From assembly GCF_014529945.1 (NCBI RefSeq), contig NZ_JACVFB010000004.1:310001-374000 (forward strand): a stretch of 64,000 bases of DNA. Direction: 5' to 3'. Positions 1 through 7,191 of this stretch are shown here, in pieces. Position 1 is the first letter of the stretch; the number at the start of each line of letters is the position of its first letter. The notes beneath the pieces were generated by a model. The model was not told the origin of the DNA and did no database searches. It saw nothing but the letters and a program-made list of their open reading frames with translations. The stretch is from Chitinophaga varians (GTDB lineage: Bacteria > Bacteroidota > Bacteroidia > Chitinophagales > Chitinophagaceae). The position numbers and the translations under genes were made by a program.

Positions 1-1422
1 CTCACGATGAACGGGCAGAAAACCACCGGCCCTGTATTTACACAGGTACCGCCGCCTTCTATCAAAACGGTAGCGCCGCTGAGCGGTCCTATCGGCAGCA
101 CCGTTACCATTCAGGGCGATGAGTTCAGCGATATCACGGATGAAGACTCCGTATTTATCAATGGTACGGCAACGACTATACTAAGCGCCACCAAAGGCCA
201 GCTGGTCGTTACCGTTCCTCCCGGCACTGCCTCAGGCACACTTAAAGTGGTGGTGAACGGCCAGGAAGTAAATGGTCCGCGTTATACCGTGCAGGCACTG
301 GGCATATCGCAGCTGCTGCCCGACAACGGCCTGCCAGGCACCGTGATCAAAATCAGGGGTACCGGCTTCGATCCGGTGGCGGCCAATAACAACGTGACCA
401 TCAACGGACTGGCGCTGACGATCAATACCGCATCGGATACGGTGTTAACGGCTACCATACCTAACGGCATTACTACGGGTACGCTGCAGATCACCACCGG
501 CAGCCTGTCGGCCACAGGTCCGCTGTTCCGCAGGGCAGGAGTGAGCCTGTTCTATAGTGGAACGATGGTAGTACCTAATCAACGAGGCATGGCCATCGAC
601 AGCAAAGGGTATGTGTACCTGAGCGCCAACACTAAAATCTACAGAATTAATCCGGACGGTTCCGGCGGCACCGTCTTCGCAGGCGGCGATAATTCCGGTA
701 ATACCAACGGCACCGGCGCAGCGGCGCAGTTCAATGGTATCTGCGGCCTCGCTTTTGATGCCAACGATAACCTGTATGTGGCTGATGGCTGGAACAACAG
801 TGTGAGGAAGGTGACACAGGCAGGCGTGGTGACTACCTTCTATTCCGGTATCGAGAACCCGCCGCGTTATATTACGGTCGATCCGTCAGGTAATGTGTAC
901 GTCGGTTCTGAATACAACGGTACCTATCGCATTTCTGCCGACGGGTCGCAGATCAAACAGCTGTCCAGAGGAGGCTTCTCTTCACCATTCACTTACGTGA
1001 ATGGAGCTGTGTTCTGGTCTAATACCGACGGAGGTGCTGTGTACCGCTACAACAGTGTTACCAGTGAGGTGGGCCTGTTTGCCGGTACGTTCTTCCAGTC
1101 GGGGTATGTGGACGGACCACGTGGCGTTGGTAAACTGGACGGACCGGGTACGCTGGTATTTGACCCGGTGAGCGGATTGATTTACGTGATCGATGGTAAC
1201 AATGCTTCTATCAGAAGTATCTCACCGGCAGATGGCACTATTAGCACCATCACCGGCTCCGGCGGAACCTATGAGCCATGGCATACCGGCAATAAGAACG
1301 GCACCTTACAGGAAGCGCTTATTTCACCGGCATCGGCTGGGTCTATGGCAGTAGACCGGCAGGGAAATATCTACTTCGTGGAAGATTTCCTGCATCAGAT
1401 CAGGAAAATAACGTTGCGCTAA
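1..1422 (+). CDS. IPT/TIG and NHL-repeat surface protein (5' end outside window)
   Basis: The reading frame is open from the first base, so the gene is cut by the window edge; the ATG at 7 is internal. The first visible residues (NGQKTTGPVF) look like the end strand of an upstream IPT domain. Two full IPT/TIG immunoglobulin-like domains follow (about residues 17-95 and 97-175 counted from the ATG at 7), each opening with the typical P-x-x-G-x-x-G-x-x-V-x-I-x-G pattern. The rest, to residue 471, is an NHL-type beta-propeller with repeated units such as GLAFDANDNLYVADGWNNSV and MAVDRQGNIYFVED. This architecture is common in secreted Bacteroidota proteins and suggests a cell-surface binding role, perhaps to glycans; the ligand cannot be read from the sequence. 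A stem-loop terminator lies 19 bases after the stop. Confidence 0.85.
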   Translation, partial: LTMNGQKTTGPVFTQVPPPSIKTVAPLSGPIGSTVTIQGDEFSDITDEDSVFINGTATTILSATKGQLVVTVPPGTASGTLKVVVNGQEVNGPRYTVQALGISQLLPDNGLPGTVIKIRGTGFDPVAANNNVTINGLALTINTASDTVLTATIPNGITTGTLQITTGSLSATGPLFRRAGVSLFYSGTMVVPNQRGMAIDSKGYVYLSANTKIYRINPDGSGGTVFAGGDNSGNTNGTGAAAQFNGICGLAFDANDNLYVADGWNNSVRKVTQAGVVTTFYSGIENPPRYITVDPSGNVYVGSEYNGTYRISADGSQIKQLSRGGFSSPFTYVNGAVFWSNTDGGAVYRYNSVTSEVGLFAGTFFQSGYVDGPRGVGKLDGPGTLVFDPVSGLIYVIDGNNASIRSISPADGTISTITGSGGTYEPWHTGNKNGTLQEALISPASAGSMAVDRQGNIYFVEDFLHQIRKITLR

Positions 1423-1440
1423 GAATAGCTTTGTGCAGTG

Positions 1441-1476
1441 AAAAGGCTCGTTTGTCTACGGATGAACGGGCCTTTT
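1441..1476 (+). terminator. Rho-independent terminator of the IPT/NHL gene
   Basis: A 12-bp stem (1441-1452 with 1465-1476, one G-T wobble) ends in a T run and starts 19 bases after the stop codon at 1422. Confidence 0.7.
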
Positions 1477-1488
1477 TAGGCAATGAAA

Positions 1489-1514
1489 ATCCGCTCCGGC
1501 AAGCCAGAGCGGAT
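1489..1514 (-). terminator. Hairpin, possible terminator of the metalloprotease gene
   Basis: Eight-bp perfect stem (1489-1496 / 1507-1514) located 70 bases past the stop of the minus-strand protease. The minus strand continues with ATTTTC, a weak T run. The two genes converge here, so each probably has its own terminator. Confidence 0.4.
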
Positions 1515-1583
1515 ACCTGTTATATTCAGATCATTTCAGATTGTGGATCTAGTAACGTTGTTTGTCTTTTTCAGACAAGGTCT

Positions 1584-2321
1584 TTAGTACAACCACTGTG
1601 CGGCTATCTTGTCATAGTTAGACAGTACAGTAGCGCCTGAATTACACTGACCTGCATTCATCAGAGAATTGGCGTCAGTAACAGGTGTGCCGGGGATTTG
1701 CATACCACCGGTTTGATTGGTGTGCATGATGGAAATATTATGTCCTATTTCATGCGTAATCGTGCGTTGACGTTGGGCAAAACTGTTGCCGGCAATATAT
1801 GCCTTGTTGATCTGAATGAGATTACCTGCCTTACCACCGGAAGGGAAGGTACCCTGTCCGCAGATACCTGCACCAAGATTGGTATCCTTGATGAGGATGT
1901 CGTAGGATGTACCGGTAACGACGCTGATGTTTAAGGCAATAGCACCACCAATAGTGTTCCACTGGTTAATGGCAGAATTGATTTCCGGCATCATCGAAGT
2001 CATGCTGGGATCCACTTTGATACGAACATTCAAAGCGTTGGCTGCGGTCAGTTTGCTACCTGTCCATTGTTGTTCGGTAGAAACGTTGCCATCAGGAGTT
2101 TCCATGTCTTTCGGAAAACGGATGTCTCCATCGACGATATATGCGTCGCCGTTATCAACGATATCGCTTTTGGAAAAGCCCAGGCGTTGAATGTAGGAGA
2201 ACACCTTGTCTGCATTATCTTTTTTTTCCTGCACTACAGGTACGTCCGCATTTTTGCTGCATGATGCCAATAGTAATGCTGACAGTACAATAGAGGCGAG
2301 TGTTTGAAGGGTTTTTTTCAT
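1584..2321 (-). CDS. HEIGH-motif zinc metalloprotease lipoprotein (M57-like)
   Basis: A 245-residue protein with a lipoprotein signal (SALLLASC, lipid-modified Cys21). The zinc site THEIGHNISIMH spans residues 189-200: His190, Glu191, His194 and His200 give HExxHxxxxxH, the metzincin-like pattern, with Ser in the place usually held by Gly. A candidate Met-turn follows (SLMNAG, Met221). The HEIGH form and the small size fit the Bacteroidota peptidase M57 / dual-action HEIGH metallopeptidase group. It is probably anchored in the outer membrane or periplasm and cleaves proteins or peptides; the substrate is unknown. The start ATG at 2321 directly precedes the charged n-region of the signal peptide. 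Confidence 0.82.
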   Translation of the reverse strand: MKKTLQTLASIVLSALLLASCSKNADVPVVQEKKDNADKVFSYIQRLGFSKSDIVDNGDAYIVDGDIRFPKDMETPDGNVSTEQQWTGSKLTAANALNVRIKVDPSMTSMMPEINSAINQWNTIGGAIALNISVVTGTSYDILIKDTNLGAGICGQGTFPSGGKAGNLIQINKAYIAGNSFAQRQRTITHEIGHNISIMHTNQTGGMQIPGTPVTDANSLMNAGQCNSGATVLSNYDKIAAQWLY

Positions 2322-2711
2322 GGTTAATTTAATTTGGTGATTGAGGGGAACGATCTGAATATACAGGATAACATGTACAGTAGCGGAAATAGGTCTATTT
2401 CGCTTTACTACCGGAATGTTTTTTTGTGCATGCTGGTATGCTATTATATATGTATAATAGTGTGTGCGCTGGCGGATTTTAGTTGTTTGGAAAGCAATGG
2501 CAGCATAGCTTTTCGGGTATGAAGCAGATGCGTATCATTCCTATCGTGCCGACAGATGTAGTGCTATAAATATGGATGATAGTAAAATAGGTTTACAATA
2601 TTATTTGTTATACGGTTCGATCAGATTTTTCGTTGTGCTGGTGGCTCTTGAAGCGTGTGCCTTGCTTTCGTGTACAGATTTTGGTTCTTGTCAGCAATAA
2701 TACAATAAGCA

Positions 2712-2737
2712 ATTCAAAAAAAGAATTTTTTTTGAAT
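2712..2737. terminator. A/T-only hairpin downstream of the HEAT gene
   Basis: Eleven-bp perfect stem made of ATTCAAAAAAA and its complement (2712-2722 / 2727-2737) with a 4-base loop. It lies beyond the stronger hairpin at 2759-2795 in the minus direction and could supply a T-rich termination tract. Confidence 0.4.
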
Positions 2738-2758
2738 GAAAAAACGTTTTACCCGGAT

Positions 2759-2795
2759 GATTATTTGAAGAATGTTGGGCATCCTTCAAATAATC
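2759..2795 (-). terminator. Terminator-like stem-loop after the HEAT-repeat gene
   Basis: Twelve-bp perfect stem (2759-2770 / 2784-2795), 13-base loop, 14 bases past the minus-strand stop at 2809. The minus strand runs on into an AAACGTTTTTTC tract. Confidence 0.55.
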
Positions 2796-2808
2796 AAACA
2801 ACAAATGT

Positions 2809-3762
2809 CTACACAATAAAATAGTGGCGGAATGTTTGTAACCATTTCTTTTCACGGTCCCAAAGCAGGGCGGACTTTTTACCGGTCAACAACTCGTAGA
2901 GCTTTTTTATTTCGGGATTACCGGCAACGTGTTGCACCAGGAATTCCAGTGCCACGATGATTTCTGTTTTACCATCTGTGCTGATAGCCTCAATGGCCCG
3001 CTGTTTGGCGATCAGCTGTTTTACACGTCGGATAAGATCAGGCACCACCTTTTCATCGCCGTATTTAATAACACCATGCAGGGCGGTGAACTTATTTTTT
3101 CCCTGTTCCAGTTGCTCGCGGAAGAGGTCAAGATTGGAAGCGTCTCCCAGCTTGAGAATGGCGCCCAGCGCCGTACCGGAGACATCCTGTTTTTTATGTT
3201 CCAGTAGTTTGATGAGAAAAGGCAGACTGGCCGGTGAGCCGGAGGTGGACAAGGCCATGTTGGCATATATCAGGTCATATTCATTTTTGCTGGTACTGAT
3301 CACTTCCAGCAACGCTGCTTCCGCTGTTTTTTCTGCGGAGCGGGACAGCGCTTTGATCGCACTTTGCCTGATTTGCCAGGCACTGCTTTTCACCGCCTCG
3401 ATGAGGGGCGTGAGATCGGTACCGGCCGGCTTTTCCAGGTCTCCGATCTGTTCCAGCATAGACGACAGCATGTACTTATCTTTTTCTTTTGTTATCCGGG
3501 AGATAAGAAACTCCATCGCTTGCCGGTTGTTGGTATTTTTTCCGATATGTGCCAGCGTGAAGTAAGCGCTCTTCCGTCGTTTGGCATCTTTCTCTGCGTT
3601 GATAAAAGTTACCAACTGAGGTATGTAGGCAGTATTATCGAGTTTTTCGGCCTCTCTCAGCGCAGCCCACGAAATGGTGGTGCTGCTGCTTACACCCGGT
3701 GGCAATGGCCAGTCACTGGTGTCATTCATGCGGTCGATCAGTTCAGTCAGATATTGGTCCAT
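2809..3762 (-). CDS. HEAT-repeat protein
   Basis: The frame opens with TTG at 3774, but ATG at 3762 (MDQYLTELIDRM) is the better start, giving 317 residues. Most of the protein is a run of paired alpha-helices about 35-40 residues long with the Leu/Ala pattern of HEAT repeats, for example SAWQIRQSAIKALSRSAEK and LLEHKKQDVSGTALGAILKL. No signal peptide or membrane segment is visible, so it is probably cytosolic and acts as a protein-binding scaffold. It lies 48 bases past the stop of the LytTR regulator on the same strand, and read-through is possible, but no functional link is proven. A DNA-alkylation-repair (AlkD-like) role is an alternative that I cannot support from specific residues. Confidence 0.7.
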   Translation of the reverse strand: MDQYLTELIDRMNDTSDWPLPPGVSSSTTISWAALREAEKLDNTAYIPQLVTFINAEKDAKRRKSAYFTLAHIGKNTNNRQAMEFLISRITKEKDKYMLSSMLEQIGDLEKPAGTDLTPLIEAVKSSAWQIRQSAIKALSRSAEKTAEAALLEVISTSKNEYDLIYANMALSTSGSPASLPFLIKLLEHKKQDVSGTALGAILKLGDASNLDLFREQLEQGKNKFTALHGVIKYGDEKVVPDLIRRVKQLIAKQRAIEAISTDGKTEIIVALEFLVQHVAGNPEIKKLYELLTGKKSALLWDREKKWLQTFRHYFIV

Positions 3763-3822
3763 GGCGGATGACAAGAATTAATGAGGGGTTAAATATAAGG
3801 AATTGTCTGCTAGGATGTTATA

Positions 3823-4509
3823 CTATTTCCGGTTTAGCCTGTCCAGGAACTGTTGCCGGTAAGTAAGTCCTATCGGCAATGACAGCGTATGCAGCATCAC
3901 CATGTTTTTCTCATACATCGTAATATGCCGGAGAGACACGACATATGATTTGTGTATCCGGATGAAATGCTGTGTGGGCAATAGTTCCATCAGCTCGTTC
4001 ATATTCATCAGGGCCATCAGTTTTTTGGCTGACAGATGAAACTGCATGTAGTTGCCGGCAGCTTCGATATACAGAATGCTGTCTATCCGGACGCGGTGCC
4101 ACTGTGCGCCGCTCTTGATCACGATCTCTTCCTCTGCAGGGGGAGCTGTTGATTTAACATTGGCGGCGGCGATAGCTTTGTTGACGGCCTTCAGGAAGCG
4201 GGGGTAGTTAATGGGTTTCAGCAGATAGTCGACCGCGTTATAATCATAACTTTCTGCGCCAAATTCTGCATAGGCCGTGGTAAACACTACCATGGGCTGC
4301 ACCGGCAGAGATGCCAGCAGGTGCATGCCGGACAATCCCGGCATATGGATGTCGAGGAACAAAAGCTGCACCTCTTCCCGCAGCAGATAGTCCATGGCTT
4401 TAAAAGGATTGGTAAAGCTGCCGGCCAGCTGCAGCTGCGGCGTTTGTTCAATATAACGTTGCGTTAGTGCCAGGGCCAGAGGCTCGTCATCCACCACTAT
4501 GCATTTCAT
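3823..4509 (-). CDS. LytTR-family response regulator
   Basis: 228 residues: a receiver domain (1-120) with the acidic pair Asp7-Asp8, the phospho-acceptor Asp53 in LFLDIHMPG and the conserved Lys in LLKPINY, followed by a LytTR DNA-binding domain (about 130-228; FIRIHKSYVVSLRHI). It is the partner of the kinase encoded upstream, with which it overlaps by 23 bases. The pair belongs to the LytS/LytR (AgrA-like) class common in Bacteroidota. LytTR domains usually bind paired direct repeats; the target genes are not evident here. Confidence 0.95.
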   Translation of the reverse strand: MKCIVVDDEPLALALTQRYIEQTPQLQLAGSFTNPFKAMDYLLREEVQLLFLDIHMPGLSGMHLLASLPVQPMVVFTTAYAEFGAESYDYNAVDYLLKPINYPRFLKAVNKAIAAANVKSTAPPAEEEIVIKSGAQWHRVRIDSILYIEAAGNYMQFHLSAKKLMALMNMNELMELLPTQHFIRIHKSYVVSLRHITMYEKNMVMLHTLSLPIGLTYRQQFLDRLNRK

Positions 4510-5542
4510 GGCTGTTTAAATTTATTTCAAGCAGGACATCAAAATGATGCGGATGGTCATGGATCTGTAGCTGATGCCCTGAAGGATATAGCAGGGCAAG
4601 CCGCTTTCTGACATTGGCCAGTCCTACGCCGCCCACCTGCGGCATGGCTGCTGCGGGCGCTCCTCCTGCACTGTTTTTTACAGAGAAAGATAAAACATTA
4701 TCCGCTACCGTTAGTTGTATGTCGATGAAGGAAAGTTCTCCCAGCCGGATGCCATGCTTAAAGGCGTTTTCCACAAAGGGGAGTAACAACAACGGTGCTA
4801 TCTGATGATGGCTGTCGGCCTTGTGTTGAAACCGGATATCCGCCCGGACCTCATCAGCGATACGGTGTTGTTGCAATTCAATGTAATCTTCTATGTACGT
4901 GATCTCCTGCTCCAGCAATACCCGCTCCTCATTGCTTTCATATAACATATACCGGATCAGATAACTGAGTTTGTCGATGATGCCAGCGGTCCGGTTGTCT
5001 CCATACAGTGTGGCGCTGGCATAGGCAGTATTGAGCGTGTTGAAGAGAAAATGAGGATTGATTTGCGCTTTCAGGAAATTCAGTTCAGCCTTCAGTTTTT
5101 CCTGCTGCACCACCTGTTGCTGGGCTTCCTTTTGTATCCAGATGCGTATAAAACCATAAGTCATGGCCAGGCTCATCAGGATAAAGCCGAAGATGGCATT
5201 GATCCATATCTGTTCTTCAAAAGGCTCTTTTTCCGTGGACACGATGCTGTCAAAAAAGAAGAAATCGATGACGGACTTCAGGATGGTGGTGCCGATAAAA
5301 AGTAACAGCAGTTGTAACGCCAGCTGCTTTCTTTTTTTCAGCGCTGCGCCCCGGGGGATAATGATCAGCGACGCAGTATAAAATACAGCGGCATTGATCA
5401 GTGTTCCTACTGTCAGCGGGTAAAAGAGCGTGTGCTCCCTGCTGCTGAAAACGCCAACAGTAGTGGCCACGAAGGCGAAGAGCAGATAGGCGCTGACCCA
5501 GATGGCCAGGTGAATAATAGCTTCAAGGCGTTTTCTTTTCAA
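4487..5542 (-). CDS. LytS-type sensor histidine kinase
   Basis: 351 residues. Four hydrophobic segments fill residues 10-135, followed by a coiled linker and the His_kinase (LytS/YehU) domain with INPHFLFNTLNTAYA, phospho-acceptor His164. A HATPase_c domain follows, with PFVENAFKHGI as N box and GGVGLANVRKRL as G box. There is no large periplasmic sensor, so it probably senses the membrane state or a small ligand within the helices. The start appears to be TTG at 5542: no in-frame ATG lies between there and residue 123, and a near-consensus -7 element (TAGCTTTA on the minus strand, 5566-5573) sits just upstream. The 23-base overlap with the regulator implies translational coupling. Confidence 0.92.
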   Translation of the reverse strand: MKRKRLEAIIHLAIWVSAYLLFAFVATTVGVFSSREHTLFYPLTVGTLINAAVFYTASLIIIPRGAALKKRKQLALQLLLLFIGTTILKSVIDFFFFDSIVSTEKEPFEEQIWINAIFGFILMSLAMTYGFIRIWIQKEAQQQVVQQEKLKAELNFLKAQINPHFLFNTLNTAYASATLYGDNRTAGIIDKLSYLIRYMLYESNEERVLLEQEITYIEDYIELQQHRIADEVRADIRFQHKADSHHQIAPLLLLPFVENAFKHGIRLGELSFIDIQLTVADNVLSFSVKNSAGGAPAAAMPQVGGVGLANVRKRLALLYPSGHQLQIHDHPHHFDVLLEINLNSHEMHSGG

Positions 5543-5708
5543 GCGTGGTGATTTGCGGATGAATGTAAAGCTATTCCGGGGGACGGGAAAAAAGAGTTGA
5601 TAAACAGCTGTTTTTTTATTTGAAATGCATTGATCATGTTAACCGGCCTGTACGGATAACCGTAGCCGTTACTGGTGTATTAGCCGGGACCGGCGTTGGA
5701 TTGAAGGG

Positions 5709-5716
5709 TAAGTTTG
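5709..5716 (+). promoter_or_regulatory. Bacteroidota -7 promoter element TAAGTTTG
   Basis: Exact TAnnTTTG match 18 bases before the ATG at 5734. It would place transcription start near 5723, which excludes the upstream in-frame ATG at 5620 as the hydrolase start. No good TTG -33 box was seen at normal spacing. Confidence 0.5.
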
Positions 5717-5733
5717 CGGTAAAACAACAACGC

Positions 5734-7152
5734 ATGAAACGCTACTTTACATCACTCTTGTTGCTATTGACGATAACCCTTTCCATGAGCGCGCAGGACC
5801 TGAAAGGTATCTGGGTGGGCACCGTCCACCTTACCGGGATGGAGCCTCCGGAAGTGGCCTTCGAAATTACCGCCGACAACGGCGGCAAGCTCCGGTCACG
5901 CATGCACGTTATCAATCAGCAGGTTTTTAATATCGAAACAGAAAACCTGGTGGCCACCGGAGGAAGGCTGCAAATGGACATCCCGGCGATGAACACGCAT
6001 TATGAAGGCCAGCTGATCAACGACAGCACCCTTGCCGGTTTTTTTCTGATGAAAGACAAACGTAAATTTTCATTTGAGCTGAAAAAGCGGGATGCCTTGC
6101 CGGTGGCTGCCCTGAAGAGACCTCAGGAGCCGGTGCCGCCACTGCCTTACCAGGAAGAAGAGGTGGTATTTGATAACGCCAATGCCAGCGTATCGCTGGC
6201 CGGTACGCTCAGCCTGCCGGCAGGGAGAGGTCCCTTTCCCGCAGCGGTGCTGGTTTCCGGCTCCGGCCCCAGCGACCGCAATGAAACAGTTTTTACCCAC
6301 AGGTTTTTCCTGGTGCTGGCAGATTACCTTACCCGCCAGGGTATCGCCGTGCTGCGGGTAGACGACCGCGGCGTGGGGAAAAGCACGGGCGATTATGAAT
6401 CGGCTACCAATGAAGACCAGGCAGACGATGCGTTGGCGGGTGTGCGTTATCTGCAATCGAGGAAAGAGATAAATCCACGGGCTATCGGCCTGATAGGGCA
6501 CAGCCTCGGCGGGGAAATTGCGCCTATTGCGGCAGCTTCGCCGGATGTGGCCTATGCGGTACTGATGGCCGGTAGCGCGTCGGATATGGTAACTGCCTAT
6601 AATGAATCTATCGTGGCTGTCGGAAAGGGGAGTGGCGCCAGCGCAGCAGCGATTGACCTAAACGTAAGGCTGGTGGACAAAGTATTGGAAGTTATCCGGG
6701 CAGAACCCAATGACAGCATCGCTAAAATAAAGCTGGCGGCAGCGTTGCTGCCGTTTGACCGTGAGGTGGCGCAGCTCTCCGCCCGCGACCGGGAGATCAT
6801 GGAGCTTACGCAGCCTCTTCATGCGGAAGAGTTCTACCCTTTTTTGTCACGCCCCAGGCGGGCCGACTTATTCCGTCATCAGGCGGCGATATTGCAAAAG
6901 GTGAAATGTCCGGTGCTGGCCATTAATGGCAGCAAGGATGTACAGGTATTGCCGGCGCAGTTGCCGCGCATTGAAAAAGCGTTGCGGGAGGGAGGCAACA
7001 AACAAGTCACCATTAAATTGTTTCCCGGAAAAAATCATTTGTTTCAAAACGCTACAACGGGGCTCCCATCTGAATATCCGGACATCGCGCAAACCATCGC
7101 TCCTGATGTCCTGGCGTATGTGGCAACATGGATAAAACACAGGGTATATTAA
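5734..7152 (+). CDS. Secreted alpha/beta hydrolase (serine esterase/peptidase-like)
   Basis: Starting at ATG 5734 the product has 472 residues and a clear signal peptide (MKRYFTSLLLLLTITLSMSA). A beta-rich N-terminal domain (22-120) precedes an alpha/beta-hydrolase fold. The nucleophile elbow is GHSLGG with Ser257; the oxyanion region is VSGSGPSDRNE; VLRVDDRGVGKS is the typical strand before the nucleophile. The C-terminal NGSKDVQV and GKNHLF regions probably give the catalytic Asp and His. Related Bacteroidota proteins are annotated as dienelactone-hydrolase-like or X-Pro-peptidase-like hydrolases. It acts in the periplasm or outside; the substrate is not known. It converges with the FtsX gene, with a terminator between. 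Confidence 0.88.
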   Translation: MKRYFTSLLLLLTITLSMSAQDLKGIWVGTVHLTGMEPPEVAFEITADNGGKLRSRMHVINQQVFNIETENLVATGGRLQMDIPAMNTHYEGQLINDSTLAGFFLMKDKRKFSFELKKRDALPVAALKRPQEPVPPLPYQEEEVVFDNANASVSLAGTLSLPAGRGPFPAAVLVSGSGPSDRNETVFTHRFFLVLADYLTRQGIAVLRVDDRGVGKSTGDYESATNEDQADDALAGVRYLQSRKEINPRAIGLIGHSLGGEIAPIAAASPDVAYAVLMAGSASDMVTAYNESIVAVGKGSGASAAAIDLNVRLVDKVLEVIRAEPNDSIAKIKLAAALLPFDREVAQLSARDREIMELTQPLHAEEFYPFLSRPRRADLFRHQAAILQKVKCPVLAINGSKDVQVLPAQLPRIEKALREGGNKQVTIKLFPGKNHLFQNATTGLPSEYPDIAQTIAPDVLAYVATWIKHRVY

Positions 7153-7158
7153 TGAATA

Positions 7159-7180
7159 GCGGCCATTGTCAAATGGCCGC
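7159..7180. terminator. Terminator between convergent hydrolase and FtsX genes
   Basis: Nine-bp GC-rich perfect stem (7159-7167 / 7172-7180) with GTCA loop, 6 bases after the stop codon; weak T tract on the plus side, so it may serve both strands. Confidence 0.6.
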
Positions 7181-7191
7181 CATTAACTATT

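Larger units (their letters stand above)
2322..2808. other. AT-rich intergenic region, 487 bases, no convincing gene
   Basis: This space lies upstream of the protease (minus) and downstream of the HEAT protein (minus). Two short frames (2334-2522 and 2633-2824) have no recognisable protein features. The right end carries two stem-loops, listed separately. The left part probably holds the protease promoter, but I could not place a clear TAnnTTTG element. Confidence 0.5.

Noticed and set aside
2957-3565. 202-residue plus-strand open frame with Ser/Cys-rich text
   Set aside because: Lies opposite the HEAT-repeat gene and shows no family features.
5620-5733. N-terminal extension of the alpha/beta hydrolase from ATG 5620
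   Set aside because: It would place 38 residues before an otherwise normal signal peptide and spans an exact -7 promoter element.
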